NCBI GenBank assembly: GCA_902518505.1 | Contig: CABYGG010000007.1 | Location: 1 to 61,126 of the forward strand | Reading direction: 5' to 3' | DNA length: 61,126 bases | Source of the DNA: an uncultured Alphaproteobacteria bacterium | Lineage (GTDB): Bacteria > Pseudomonadota > Alphaproteobacteria > HIMB59 | Part shown: positions 8,286-17,646 of the stretch, piece after piece | Layout: each line of letters opens with the position of its first letter | Position numbering within the stretch: position 1 is the first letter of the stretch | The notes under the pieces: model-generated | What the model was told of the DNA's origin: nothing | The model's input: the letters and a program-made list of their open reading frames with translations, nothing else | Databases searched by the model: none | Position numbers and translations under genes: made by a program

Positions 8286-9298
8286 AAAAAAAAGTAGCAA
8301 TTAATGGTTTTGGTAGAATTGGCAGGCTTGTTTACCGAGCATTTTTGGAGAGATTTAATGAATTTAGAAATCAATATGAGATAAGCTATATAAACGACTT
8401 GGCTGATATTGACTCAAATATTCACTTACTTAAATATGATAGTATTCATGGACCTATAAATATGGAGGTTAATAAAATCTCCAATGAACAATTTTCAACA
8501 GGGGAAAATACAGTATCTGTTACATCTGAGAAAAACCCTATTGATTTGAAATGGGGAGATAAGAAAGTCGACATTATTTTAGAGTGCACGGGTGTTTTTG
8601 CATCTAAAGAAAAGGCAATGTCTCATATCGAAAGCGGAGCAAGTAAAGTTATAGTTTCTGCTCCATGTTCTGGTGCTGATATAACGGTTGTGCAAGGAGT
8701 TAATAACAAAAATATTAATATAGATCATCAAATCATCTCTAATGCCTCTTGTACAACTAATTGTCTTGCGCCTATTGCTTTTGTAATAGATCAAGAGTTT
8801 GGAATTGAAAATGGATACATGACAACTATTCACTCTTATACAGGAGATCAAAATACAGTAGACACATTTCATAAAGATCTTAGAAGAGCAAGAGCAGCAG
8901 CGAGTAACATTATACCAACAAGCACAGGTGCAGCAAAAGCTGTCGGTCTAGTCCTTCCTCATTTAAATGGAAAATTAGATGGTACAGCTATTAGAGTTCC
9001 AACGCCAAATGTATCTCTAGTAGATTTTAAATTTAACACAAAAAAAAATATCACAATTGAAAATTTAAATAATAAATTCAAAGAATATGCAAATAGCTCT
9101 CTTAAAGGTATTTTAGGAGTGGATACAGACCCTAAAGTATCAAGTGATTATAATCATGACGCAAGGAGTTCTATTTTAGATTTAAGTGAAACTACAACAG
9201 TGTCAGATAATTTTGGTAGAATATTGACTTGGTATGATAACGAGTGGGGATTTTCAAATAGAATGCTTGAGACAACCGCTCAAGTGTGTAATTTATAG
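8282..9298 (+). CDS. gap: Glyceraldehyde-3-phosphate dehydrogenase, type I
   Basis: Oxidises glyceraldehyde-3-phosphate to 1,3-bisphosphoglycerate with NAD(P). The Rossmann motif NGFGRIGR is at residues 8-15 and the catalytic Cys157 is in SNASCTTNC. The C-terminal WYDNEWGFSNRM is family-typical. It is 338 residues long and overlaps tkt by 4 bases. In many alphaproteobacteria pgk follows gap; here the aldolase gene follows 8 bases later, so pgk must lie elsewhere. Confidence 0.97.
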   Translation: MKKKVAINGFGRIGRLVYRAFLERFNEFRNQYEISYINDLADIDSNIHLLKYDSIHGPINMEVNKISNEQFSTGENTVSVTSEKNPIDLKWGDKKVDIILECTGVFASKEKAMSHIESGASKVIVSAPCSGADITVVQGVNNKNINIDHQIISNASCTTNCLAPIAFVIDQEFGIENGYMTTIHSYTGDQNTVDTFHKDLRRARAAASNIIPTSTGAAKAVGLVLPHLNGKLDGTAIRVPTPNVSLVDFKFNTKKNITIENLNNKFKEYANSSLKGILGVDTDPKVSSDYNHDARSSILDLSETTTVSDNFGRILTWYDNEWGFSNRMLETTAQVCNL

Positions 9299-9306
9299 GG
9301 ACTATT

Positions 9307-10224
9307 ATGAAAGTAACAAATACTACAAGAAAAATTATATCAAACTACACTCACGAAAATATAGGTGTCAGATCAAATCTGATGAAAATTTTGGGACATG
9401 GAAAGTTAGGCGGAACTGGAAGAATGATAATTTTACCTGTCGATCAGGGTTTTGAACACGGGCCCGATAGAAGTTTTGCTGTAAATTCCCCAGCTTACGA
9501 TCCAAACTATCATCACCAACTTGCAATAGATGCTGGTTTATCTGCTTATGCTGCTCCTCTTGGTTTACTTCAAACGAGTTCTGGGAATTATAATGGTCAA
9601 ATTCCAACTATATTAAAAATTAATAGCTCTAATACTCTTGCAAGTTCTCTTGATCAAGCTGTTACTGGGAGTGTCAATGATGCATTAAAATTAGGATGTG
9701 CTGCAATAGGTTTTACGATTTATCCTGGGTCTGATCATAATTTTGAATTAATGGAAGAATTCAAAAGACTTAGTTTCGAGGCTAAAGAAAAAGGACTAGC
9801 TGTTGTTTTATGGGCTTATGCGAGAGGTACGAAGATTAGCAAAAAAGGTGAAACAGCGATGAACATAATTTCATATGCAGCACACATGTCTGCTCTATTG
9901 GGGGCAAATATAATTAAAGTAAAACTACCTAGTGATTTTTTAGAAGAAGATCCAACTAAAAAAGCATTTGAAGAGAATAATATACCTATAAGCACTTTAA
10001 AAGATCGTGTGGCTCATATCAAAAAAGTTGCATTTGATGGAAAACGCTTAGTAGTATTTTCGGGTGGCGATGCAAAAGATGATCAAGCTTTAATTGATGA
10101 AGTGCTTGCAATTCACCAGGGAGATGGAAACGGGTCAATTATCGGAAGAAATTGTTTTCAAAGATCGAGAGTAGAAGCCTTGGCTTTATTAGAGCGAATG
10201 ATTCAAATTTATAAATCTAAATGA
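9307..10224 (+). CDS. fbaB: Class I fructose-bisphosphate aldolase (DhnA/FbaB type)
   Basis: Schiff-base aldolase interconverting fructose-1,6-bisphosphate and two triose phosphates. LPVDQGFEHGPDRSF (residues ~44-58) is characteristic of the DhnA-type class I aldolases, and ANIIKVKLPSDF contains the likely Schiff-base lysine region. The C-terminal phosphate-binding FSGGDAKDD and GSIIGRNCFQR are present. It is 305 residues long and begins 8 bases after gap. The metal-dependent class II enzyme is absent from the window. Confidence 0.92.
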   Translation: MKVTNTTRKIISNYTHENIGVRSNLMKILGHGKLGGTGRMIILPVDQGFEHGPDRSFAVNSPAYDPNYHHQLAIDAGLSAYAAPLGLLQTSSGNYNGQIPTILKINSSNTLASSLDQAVTGSVNDALKLGCAAIGFTIYPGSDHNFELMEEFKRLSFEAKEKGLAVVLWAYARGTKISKKGETAMNIISYAAHMSALLGANIIKVKLPSDFLEEDPTKKAFEENNIPISTLKDRVAHIKKVAFDGKRLVVFSGGDAKDDQALIDEVLAIHQGDGNGSIIGRNCFQRSRVEALALLERMIQIYKSK

Positions 10225-10787
10225 AGATTAATGCTAACGATTTAAAGATAGGAAATATAATTCAGCATAACAATTCGCTTTGGAAAGTCGCAAAATTATC
10301 TCACACACAACCTGGAAAAGGTGGTGCTTATATTCAAGCTGAGTTGAAAAATATTTCAAACCAGTCAAAATTAAATGAAAGATTTAGAAGTTCAGAGTCT
10401 CTTGAAAAAATTCGCGCTGAAGAGATAGATCATCAATTTTTATTTCGTAGTGGAGAGGATTTTACCTTTATGAATAACCAAACCTATGAGCAAATAGTTT
10501 TGAATATAAGCCAAGTGAATGAAAATACAGCAAAATTTCTTGAAGATGGAATGGAAGTCTCTATTGAGTTTTATGATGAAAAACCGATGAATGTTAATCC
10601 TCCTGAAAGTCTTACAGTACAAATAGCCGAAACAGAGGCTGTCGTTAAAGGACAAACAGCATCTTCATCTTATAAACCAGCATTGTTAACTAACGGTGTA
10701 AGAGTTACTGTTCCACCTCATATTGAAACGGGTGACAAAATTAGAATAAACACGTCTGAATTAACTTACATAGAAAAAGCAAAATAA
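10221..10787 (+). CDS. efp: Translation elongation factor P
   Basis: Relieves ribosome stalling at polyproline stretches. The three-domain, 188-residue length is standard. The tip loop is TQPGKGGAY, with Lys33 at the position that is lysylated in many bacteria, and the C-terminal signature GVRVTVPPHIETGDKIRI is intact. It overlaps the aldolase stop by 4 bases. The modification enzymes EpmA/EpmB are not in the window. Confidence 0.96.
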   Translation: MKINANDLKIGNIIQHNNSLWKVAKLSHTQPGKGGAYIQAELKNISNQSKLNERFRSSESLEKIRAEEIDHQFLFRSGEDFTFMNNQTYEQIVLNISQVNENTAKFLEDGMEVSIEFYDEKPMNVNPPESLTVQIAETEAVVKGQTASSSYKPALLTNGVRVTVPPHIETGDKIRINTSELTYIEKAK

Positions 10788-10795
10788 TTTTTTCT

Positions 10796-11590
10796 ATGGC
10801 TATTGTTCCACCAGTAATTGTTGTTATGGAAAAGGCATGTAGGAATGCTGCTAAATCTTTAATAAGAGATTTTGGAGAGCTTGAGAAACTTCAAATTTCT
10901 AAAAAAGATAAAAATGACTTTGTATCCTCTGCAGATATTAGAGCATCTGAAACTATCAGTTATACTTTGGGAAAAGATAGACCTGATTTTCTTCAAATTG
11001 ACGAGGAGACTTTTAGTGCTGAAGATTTAGATAAGCTTAAAGGTGATACTCCTGTGTTTATCTCAGACCCACTTGACGGAACAAAAAATTTCATACATGG
11101 AAATGGTTACTTTGCAGTAACCATTGGATTGATGCAAAAAGGAGAGATTATTGCTGGTGTTACATATAACCCAATTTTGAATGAATTATTTTGGGCTCAT
11201 AAGGGTTCTGGATCTTGGATTAACAACCAAAGACTCAGGGTTTCCCAAAGAGATAAGTTAGATGGATGTATGTTTACATCTGGTGTACAAATCAAGCATG
11301 AAGATATACTTGAAAAAGGAATTGCTCAAATAGGATCGCTTCAAAGGAAAACAAGTGTCAGAATTCTTGGTTCTTCAGCTCTTGATTTAGCGAATGTGGC
11401 ATCAGGAAAATTTGATGGATTTTGGTCATTAAGATTAAATCTTTGGGATATCGTAGCAGGTATTATTTTAGTAAATGAGGCGGGCGGGATATGCCTAAAT
11501 GAAAAAGGTAATGTTTTTGATCCCTTAAATGATGAAAGTTTAATAGCCTCTAGTGCAGCAATTAGTGGTGAATTGCTGAAAAGTCTATAA
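10796..11590 (+). CDS. Inositol monophosphatase family protein
   Basis: Mg-dependent, lithium-sensitive sugar-phosphatase fold. Metal-binding motifs are [13 protein letters not shown] (about residues 91-103) and LWDIVAG with EAGG near the C-terminus. At 264 residues it matches SuhB-type proteins. It lies 8 bases after efp. Substrate could be inositol phosphate or another phosphate ester such as histidinol phosphate; efp-linked members in alphaproteobacteria are usually annotated as inositol monophosphatases. Confidence 0.9.
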   Translation: MAIVPPVIVVMEKACRNAAKSLIRDFGELEKLQISKKDKNDFVSSADIRASETISYTLGKDRPDFLQIDEETFSAEDLDKLKGDTPVFISDPLDGTKNFIHGNGYFAVTIGLMQKGEIIAGVTYNPILNELFWAHKGSGSWINNQRLRVSQRDKLDGCMFTSGVQIKHEDILEKGIAQIGSLQRKTSVRILGSSALDLANVASGKFDGFWSLRLNLWDIVAGIILVNEAGGICLNEKGNVFDPLNDESLIASSAAISGELLKSL

Positions 11591-11636
11591 ATATTTACTT
11601 GATTTTTTAACCTTTGATCTCTATTTTCTCATAACC

Positions 11637-11858
11637 ATGAAACAAAAAATACATCCTGATTACCATGAAATTACTGTAGAGCGTACTGACGGATCAACTT
11701 ACAAGACGAGATCTACTTGGGGTAAAGCTGGCGATACTATGAAGCTTGAAATTGACCCATTATCTCATCCAGCTTGGAATCAAGGATCTGGAAAAATGGT
11801 TGACTCAGGTGGAAGAGTTGCACGTTTTAAAAATAAATATAAGTCATTTAATATTTAA
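11637..11858 (+). CDS. rpmE: Large ribosomal subunit protein bL31, zinc-free form
   Basis: A 73-residue ribosomal protein. The N-terminus [20 protein letters not shown] and the later HPAWNQG and RVARFKNKY match bL31. No cysteine is present, so this is the form that does not bind zinc. It is 46 bases downstream of the monophosphatase and 15 bases upstream of trcR. Confidence 0.95.
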   Translation: MKQKIHPDYHEITVERTDGSTYKTRSTWGKAGDTMKLEIDPLSHPAWNQGSGKMVDSGGRVARFKNKYKSFNI

Positions 11859-11873
11859 TATTTTAACAAGACA

Positions 11874-12458
11874 ATGTCTGACAATAAACCTTTAATGCCC
11901 TTAGCTACGGCCGTATGGTTGGTAGACAATACTGCTTTAAGTTTTTCCCAAATATCACATTTCTGTCAATTACATGAGCTAGAAGTTCAAAGTATTGCAG
12001 ATGGTGAGGACGCTTATCGTATGCAAGGATTAAACCCTATAGCCAGTGGTCAATTAACTATGGATGAGATTAAACGTTGTGAGGGAGATCATTCACTTGA
12101 ACTTCAATTGCAAAATAAAAAATCTGAGTCCATTCAATCGAGCATTAAAACAAAAAAATACTTACCATTATCAGTAAGACAAGAAAGGCCTAAGGCTATA
12201 GCTTGGCTAATTCGTGAGTATGGACAAATACTAACAGATACCCAAATAGCCAAACTTACAAGTTCAACTAAGCCCACTGTTGCCAATATAAGGGCTGGTA
12301 ATCAATCTCAACCAATTACGGAATTTAGAAACCCCACTGATCTTGGTTTATGTAGTTATGAAGAGCTCGAAGCACTAGTTGAAAGAGGTCAGCGAAAAGC
12401 AGAACGTGAGAGAAAAGCAAAAGAAAAAGCAGAAAAATTACAGTCTACTACTGCTTAG
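11874..12458 (+). CDS. trcR: TrcR-type cell-cycle transcriptional regulator (DUF1013)
   Basis: A 194-residue alphaproteobacterial regulator. The opening PLMPLATAVWLVDNTALSF and the central RPKAIAWLIREYGQILTDTQ followed by TKPTVANIRAG, a helix-turn-helix-like segment, are characteristic of DUF1013/TrcR. The last ~30 residues are a charged helix. It begins 15 bases after rpmE and overlaps the convergent DUF3833 gene by 11 bases at its 3' end. Targets cannot be read from the sequence. Confidence 0.88.
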   Translation: MSDNKPLMPLATAVWLVDNTALSFSQISHFCQLHELEVQSIADGEDAYRMQGLNPIASGQLTMDEIKRCEGDHSLELQLQNKKSESIQSSIKTKKYLPLSVRQERPKAIAWLIREYGQILTDTQIAKLTSSTKPTVANIRAGNQSQPITEFRNPTDLGLCSYEELEALVERGQRKAERERKAKEKAEKLQSTTA

Positions 12459-12972
12459 TGAAGAATAAATAAACATCTCCTAACCTTATACCAAATTTTT
12501 TCATAGTAGCTTTGTTAAATACATTTTTTTCATCTTGCATAATCATCCAATCATCAAATTTAACATTCATTATTCCATCACCATACTTGAGTTTTAATGT
12601 GTAATGCCAATTTAAAGCATTGCCTGAACTTTCACCTAAAGCTACACCTATAATATCATCAGAAATTCCTTCGTAAGTATTTTTACCAGTTTTTTTTATT
12701 TCCCATCTTCTGAATTCTTCCTCTCCATCATCATAGAGGAAGGTCTCATTGAGAATAAAATTATCTTCCTGTTGAATACCTTCCATTTCAACAGTAAATT
12801 GTCGCCTTACTTTTCCAAGTCTATCAATAAAAAGACCACTAGCTGTTGTTTTTCCTAAAAAATACTCTTCTATTTTAAATATTGGTTTTTTGTTGGCAAA
12901 GTCTTCAAGTTTCATGTTATTGCACCCACTGACAAATATTAATAAAATACTCGCTATTAATACATTTCTCAT
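12448..12972 (-). CDS. DUF3833-family lipoprotein
   Basis: Predicted lipoprotein; the segment VLIASILLIFVSGC is a signal sequence with a lipobox cysteine at about residue 17 from the ATG at 12972. An in-frame ATG at 12993 would add seven residues before the signal peptide and is less likely. The body (DRLGKVRRQFTVEMEG, then NWHYTLKLKYGDG) matches DUF3833, often found with cyclopropane-fatty-acid synthase genes. It is the last gene of the photolyase-FAD-DUF1365-cfa cluster, ~50 bases after cfa. Function is unknown; a role in lipid-envelope stress is inferred from context. Confidence 0.82.
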   Translation of the reverse strand: MRNVLIASILLIFVSGCNNMKLEDFANKKPIFKIEEYFLGKTTASGLFIDRLGKVRRQFTVEMEGIQQEDNFILNETFLYDDGEEEFRRWEIKKTGKNTYEGISDDIIGVALGESSGNALNWHYTLKLKYGDGIMNVKFDDWMIMQDEKNVFNKATMKKFGIRLGDVYLFFTKQ

Positions 12973-13023
12973 ACACACAATCAATACGCTCATTGATGAA
13001 AGTAGATCTTTAACAGATTAAAT

Positions 13024-14193
13024 TTACTTATTGATAAAATCTATTTGATATACATCAATAGTTTTTGCCTTAAAACCTCCTGAACAATATGATAAGTAGA
13101 AATTCCACATTCTTTTGAAATCTTCAGAGTAACCTAAATTTTTTATTATATCCCATTTATTGTTAAAATTTTTTCTCCACATCTCAAGTGTTTGATAATA
13201 ACTATCCGCCATTTGATTTTTAATTTGGAAGTCGAATTTTTTTTGATTAGCTATTTTTTCTAAAGCTTTTACTGATGGTAACATTCCACCAGGAAAAATA
13301 TATTTTTGAATAAAATCAATTTTTCGAGTATACCTCTCAAAGAAATCTTCAAAGATTACAATAGTTTGCATTGAAAAGACTCCCGATGGTTTCAACAAGT
13401 CTTTAATTTTTTCAAAATAAGTTTGCCAATATTGTATTCCAACAGCCTCAAACATTTCAATGGAGTAGATTCTAGAATATTCTCCTGAATGTTCTCTATA
13501 ATCTTTGTATATGACATTTAGCTTATGTTCTAGATGATGTTCTTTAATTTTTGTTTTTACAAATTCGTATTGCTCTTTTGAAATAGTTAAAGTATCGATT
13601 TTGATATCAGGGAATTTTGAAATTAAATAAAAAGCAAAACTTCCCCATCCAGACCCAATTTCTAAAACATGATCACCTGGTTTTGGCTCATTACCCTCAA
13701 TAAGACTTTCAAATTTATTTTTTTGTGCCTCAGATAACGTTTCCAAACCTGTTTTAAAAAAACCTGAGGAATAAGTTAAAGTATCATCCAGCCACTCCAA
13801 ATAGAAGTCATTACCAAGATCATAGTGAGCATGAATATTTTTTTTACTCTGAAATAATGAGTTTTTAGTTTTATTCATATATTTTTTTGATAAAAATCTG
13901 TAAAACTTAGATCCACTCATTTCGTTACCAAAAGCTCTTTCATTTAGTGCACCAAATTCTAAGAATTTACTTAAATCGTCTGCTTCAAATTTCTTTTTTA
14001 TATAAGCTTCACCAAGCCCAACTGAACCGCGAAAAAACAAATCCCATATCATAGAGATACGATTAATTGTTAAATGCACTGAAGGACCCTCTAATTCACC
14101 GTAAAACTCATAACATTTACCCTTAACATTCAATGTCAAAGATCCATATCTGATTTTAGAACAAACTTTTTTTATATATCTATCAATAAACAA
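13024..14193 (-). CDS. cfa: Cyclopropane-fatty-acyl-phospholipid synthase family methyltransferase
   Basis: SAM-dependent enzyme that methylates double bonds of phospholipid acyl chains. The SAM-binding motif VLEIGSGWGSFAFYL is at about residues 168-182. SKKNIHAHYDLGNDFYLEWLD and the EMFEAVGIQYW block (~248-258) are hallmark segments. The 389-residue length is normal, with an N-terminal SCP-like lipid-binding part. It could equally be a close relative that makes methylated or furan fatty acids, since such paralogues share all these motifs. It lies 18 bases downstream of DUF1365. Confidence 0.9.
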   Translation of the reverse strand: MFIDRYIKKVCSKIRYGSLTLNVKGKCYEFYGELEGPSVHLTINRISMIWDLFFRGSVGLGEAYIKKKFEADDLSKFLEFGALNERAFGNEMSGSKFYRFLSKKYMNKTKNSLFQSKKNIHAHYDLGNDFYLEWLDDTLTYSSGFFKTGLETLSEAQKNKFESLIEGNEPKPGDHVLEIGSGWGSFAFYLISKFPDIKIDTLTISKEQYEFVKTKIKEHHLEHKLNVIYKDYREHSGEYSRIYSIEMFEAVGIQYWQTYFEKIKDLLKPSGVFSMQTIVIFEDFFERYTRKIDFIQKYIFPGGMLPSVKALEKIANQKKFDFQIKNQMADSYYQTLEMWRKNFNNKWDIIKNLGYSEDFKRMWNFYLSYCSGGFKAKTIDVYQIDFINK

Positions 14194-14211
14194 GATTTTA
14201 CCTAAATTTAA

Positions 14212-14964
14212 TTAATCTAAGTATAGATTATCTTTTATTCTATTGGAATATTTAAAGAATTTACTTTTTTTTAAAAAAAGCTTGATTGCCTGATAGTGAA
14301 TAAGAGTGATTGTTTTTACACTCCCAAAAATATTTAAAATTAAAAACAAAATAAAATTATAGAAAGTTATTTCTTTTAAATTTAAATCTATAGAGGCATA
14401 AAATATTTGCTCCTTTTTAAGGTTAAATTGATTAATATTACAAAAAAAATGGTCTTTTCTTTTATTTTTTGAAGAAATCTTATAAGTGCAGTCCATTTCA
14501 ATAAATGGTGATACATACATATTTTTTTTAAACTCTTTATCTTTAAACTTGTTCAAAGTTAAATAATGAACTTGGTCTCCAAATGTATTTTTCACTTCAT
14601 ATATGATCGACTTAACTTTATTTTTACTATCAAGATATAAATAAAAGCTAATAGGATTAAAAGAATAACCAACAATTGATGGGATACATATAAATTGAAT
14701 ACTATTAAAATTAATATTGTGTTTTTCAGCAACATTTTTTGCAAAATCATATAAACTCTTTTTTTTATTTCTAAATCCGTGCTGTTTATAAAAAATTGAA
14801 AAAAAGTTAAATCTATTTAGAGATATAAATGGATGGATATTTATTGTGTTACTTAGATTTATACTTAAGTAAGGTGCATTATATTGAAAAAAATTATCAG
14901 TATCCCTTGTTCTTTTATGAATTATTTTACCTATTCCAAAACAATGAGAGGAAATTAATTCCAT
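14212..14964 (-). CDS. DUF1365 protein
   Basis: A 250-residue protein with the DUF1365 features IPSIVGYSFNPISFYLYLD, VKNTFGDQVHYL and KDKEFKKNMYVSPFIEMD. These proteins are nearly always found next to an FAD oxidoreductase and a cyclopropane-fatty-acid synthase, as here, but their biochemical role is not known. The start overlaps the upstream FAD gene by 10 bases. A hydrophobic stretch near residues 205-225 could associate with the membrane. Confidence 0.88.
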   Translation of the reverse strand: MELISSHCFGIGKIIHKRTRDTDNFFQYNAPYLSINLSNTINIHPFISLNRFNFFSIFYKQHGFRNKKKSLYDFAKNVAEKHNINFNSIQFICIPSIVGYSFNPISFYLYLDSKNKVKSIIYEVKNTFGDQVHYLTLNKFKDKEFKKNMYVSPFIEMDCTYKISSKNKRKDHFFCNINQFNLKKEQIFYASIDLNLKEITFYNFILFLILNIFGSVKTITLIHYQAIKLFLKKSKFFKYSNRIKDNLYLD

Positions 14965-16250
14965 TGCACTCTTGATGTATCCGCATTTTTAAACTCCTTC
15001 AAATCAATATTTAACCTTTTACAAACTTTTATAGCAGATTGAATACCGTCTTCATGAAAACCATAGCCAAGATAACTACCAACATAATAAGAATTCTCAT
15101 AGCCTTGAATTTGTGAAATATTTTTTTGGGCATTTAAAGTTTTAGGTGAGAATATTGGATGTTCGTAAATTGTTTGATAGTGATTCTGATTTTGATCCTG
15201 ATTTAAAGAGACAAAGAAATTGTCATTAGTTTCTAGTGGTTGCAATTTATTCATCCAATAACTTAAAGTGCATTTATTATTTAAATTCGTATGAAAATTC
15301 CAACTTGACCAAGCTTTTAAATGAGTTGGCATAAGAGAGTTATTTTGATGCAATTGTGCTAAATTTTTTTGAAAATCAAATTCATTTAAAACCTCATGCT
15401 CTTTCTGATGTATTTTATCTAAAAGAGGAAAAAAATGGTTGGGAGGACATGCAAATATTATAATGTCAAAAACAGATTTTTTTCCTTCAAAGAAAATTTC
15501 AATCTTGTCATTTCTTGAAATTTTTTGAATTCTACATGACTTTTTGATTTTAAATTTTGCAGATTTAATTAATAAATTGATATATTGTTTAGAACCTTTT
15601 CTTATTGTTTTCCATTGTGGTCTATTCGTGAAATTAAACAATTTGTGATTTTGAAAAAAATTAATAATACTTTTTAATGGCTGATTAAGAGAGTCTTGAT
15701 CGGGAGTTGACCAAATACTTGAAATTAAAGGAACAAGATGGAAATTAATAAATTCATCAGAGTAATTTTTTGTTTTAAGAAAATCTCTAATTGAAATATC
15801 TGATGTAATATTTTTTTTTTGATAAACTTTATAAAAAATAATGATGTCTTTTAACATTTTGTAGAATTTTAAATTAAAAAAATTTTTACGATCTGCAAAT
15901 AATGCACTTAAACTTCCTCCCCCGTACTCGAATTTGTTTTCCTCATTAAGAAAACTAAAGGACATATTGCTATTAACAGTTTCGACTTTGAGAAGATCAA
16001 AAAATTTTGTTAAATTTGGGTATGTCAGTTCATTGTAGACAATAAAACCTGTATCTATTGGTATAGTATTTCCATTACTATCTTTGACTTCTCTTGTATT
16101 TGCATGCCCACCTAAATAATCATTTTTCTCAAATAGTGTTACATCAAAATATTCTTGTGAAAAATATGCTGTAGATAATCCCGCTATACCAGATCCAATT
16201 ATAGCTATGCTTTTTTTCAAATTATGATTTCGTTTGTTGATAAGCATCAA
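14955..16250 (-). CDS. FAD-dependent oxidoreductase (amine-oxidase-like)
   Basis: Flavoprotein with an N-terminal dinucleotide motif KSIAIIGSGIAGLSTAYFS (~residues 13-31), a second FAD contact VTLFEKNDYLGGHANT, and the C-terminal YYVGSYLGYGFHEDG. At 431 residues it matches the flavin amine-oxidase-like proteins paired with DUF1365 and cyclopropane-fatty-acid synthases. The conserved pairing suggests it acts on membrane lipids or their oxidation products (inference). Its start overlaps the photolyase 3' end by 29 bases. Confidence 0.88.
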   Translation of the reverse strand: MMLINKRNHNLKKSIAIIGSGIAGLSTAYFSQEYFDVTLFEKNDYLGGHANTREVKDSNGNTIPIDTGFIVYNELTYPNLTKFFDLLKVETVNSNMSFSFLNEENKFEYGGGSLSALFADRKNFFNLKFYKMLKDIIIFYKVYQKKNITSDISIRDFLKTKNYSDEFINFHLVPLISSIWSTPDQDSLNQPLKSIINFFQNHKLFNFTNRPQWKTIRKGSKQYINLLIKSAKFKIKKSCRIQKISRNDKIEIFFEGKKSVFDIIIFACPPNHFFPLLDKIHQKEHEVLNEFDFQKNLAQLHQNNSLMPTHLKAWSSWNFHTNLNNKCTLSYWMNKLQPLETNDNFFVSLNQDQNQNHYQTIYEHPIFSPKTLNAQKNISQIQGYENSYYVGSYLGYGFHEDGIQSAIKVCKRLNIDLKEFKNADTSRVQWN

Positions 16251-17631
16251 GTGCTCTGTTGCGGGACTCTTTCAAATCAACGATTGGATTAACATATTTT
16301 TTTTCTTTGACTAAACTATCTAATAATTTTTTATCTAAATATGGCTCAAATACTGTTTTTGATGAATTAAATATTTTTAATTGTGGAATATACTTCAAGA
16401 TAAATTGAGCCTGTGGATCGAACTTCTCTGACTGAAGCACAGGATTAAATACACGAAAATATGGGGAAGCATCTGCGCCACAGCCTGCTATCCACTGCCA
16501 TCCAGCTGCATTACTAGCTTCATCATAATCCAGTAAACTTTTTTGAAAATACTGCTCACCTAATGTCCAGTTTAATAATAAATTTTTCACAAGAAAACTT
16601 CCAACAACCATTCTAAGCCTATTATGCATCCATCCCTCTTCATAAATTTGACTCATTGCAGCGTCTACAAGAGGTATGCCTGTTTTACCCTCAGTCCATA
16701 AAGCAAAATCTTTTTTACTACTTCTCCATGGGAATTTTTTAAATTTTGGGTTAATCGGTTTAGTTGATAAATCTTCAGAATAATACAACAATGAATAAGA
16801 AAATTCTCGCCAGCCAATTTCTGATAAATAAGTATTTACAGCATTATTAGATTTTTTTGAATTTTGGATTTTTTCAACTATTACCCGCGGGGATATCTCT
16901 CCAAATCTTAAGTGAGGAGATATTCTTGATGTTTGATCAAAATCAGGCCTATTTCTATTTACATCATATTTATCTATATGAGAAGAAATGTAAGTCTCAA
17001 TTTTTTTCAAAGCTGCATCCTCTCCTGGACTCCAATAATTATTAAACTTCTCATACCAACTTCTATTTGATAAAAAATCGATTTTAGTTTTTTCATTGTG
17101 TTTAAATGATTTGATTAATGAATTTTTTTGGTAAGAAAATTTCTTGTTCAAATAAACTTTAAAAGCAGTTTTCCAATAAGGAGTAAAAACTTTAAAGAAC
17201 TGACCAGAGTTATTTTGTATTTCCCAGGGCTCATTAAGTAAGTGTGAATTAAAAGTTTCAACATGAATATTTTTATTTTTAAAAAAACTCTTTATCTCAG
17301 TGTCTCTTTTAATAGATTGGTCTGAGTAGAGCCTATTCCAAATTAATGATGAAATTTTGTATTTTTCAATTAGGTGTGAGAGATTTTTTTTTGCTTCACC
17401 ATCAGTGATAATAAGCTTTACATTAAATTTTTGTTCTAAATTCTTGGAATGCAAATGAAGAGTTTTATTTAACCACCATTGACCAGCATCTCCAGTGGCT
17501 TTCTTTTCAATGTCATCATATATATAAACAAGTAATGCTGGGGATTTTTGTTTTGATATAAATTCCAGACAGGGATTATCAGTAATCCTAAAGTCTCTTC
17601 TCAGCCAATATAAAGTTCTATTTTCGATGAT
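16222..17631 (-). CDS. phrB: Deoxyribodipyrimidine photolyase with a non-canonical start
   Basis: Light-driven repair of cyclobutane pyrimidine dimers. The first ATG in frame (17454) lies inside the protein: upstream of it the same frame encodes RTLYWLRRDFRITDNPCLEF, the standard photolyase opening, from about 17619. This frame is open back to the rpmG stop (17647-17649) but contains no ATG, GTG or TTG; ATC at 17631 or 17628 is the best candidate, and CTG at 17610 would cut the motif. The C-terminal FAD domain is complete (GEDAALKK, SPHLRFGEISPR, EEGWMHNRLRM, WQWIAGCGADASPYFR). Start position is uncertain; function is clear. Confidence 0.88.
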   Translation of the reverse strand: MIENRTLYWLRRDFRITDNPCLEFISKQKSPALLVYIYDDIEKKATGDAGQWWLNKTLHLHSKNLEQKFNVKLIITDGEAKKNLSHLIEKYKISSLIWNRLYSDQSIKRDTEIKSFFKNKNIHVETFNSHLLNEPWEIQNNSGQFFKVFTPYWKTAFKVYLNKKFSYQKNSLIKSFKHNEKTKIDFLSNRSWYEKFNNYWSPGEDAALKKIETYISSHIDKYDVNRNRPDFDQTSRISPHLRFGEISPRVIVEKIQNSKKSNNAVNTYLSEIGWREFSYSLLYYSEDLSTKPINPKFKKFPWRSSKKDFALWTEGKTGIPLVDAAMSQIYEEGWMHNRLRMVVGSFLVKNLLLNWTLGEQYFQKSLLDYDEASNAAGWQWIAGCGADASPYFRVFNPVLQSEKFDPQAQFILKYIPQLKIFNSSKTVFEPYLDKKLLDSLVKEKKYVNPIVDLKESRNRALDAYQQTKS

Positions 17632-17646
17632 AAAATAATAACAAAA

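Noticed and set aside
7907-8374. 155-residue open frame antisense to transketolase and gap
   Set aside because: It lies wholly opposite two well-supported genes, has no recognisable domain and its composition follows from the sense codons.
8579-8872. 97-residue antisense frame within gap
   Set aside because: Shadow of the conserved GAPDH coding sequence, with cysteine-rich nonsense composition.
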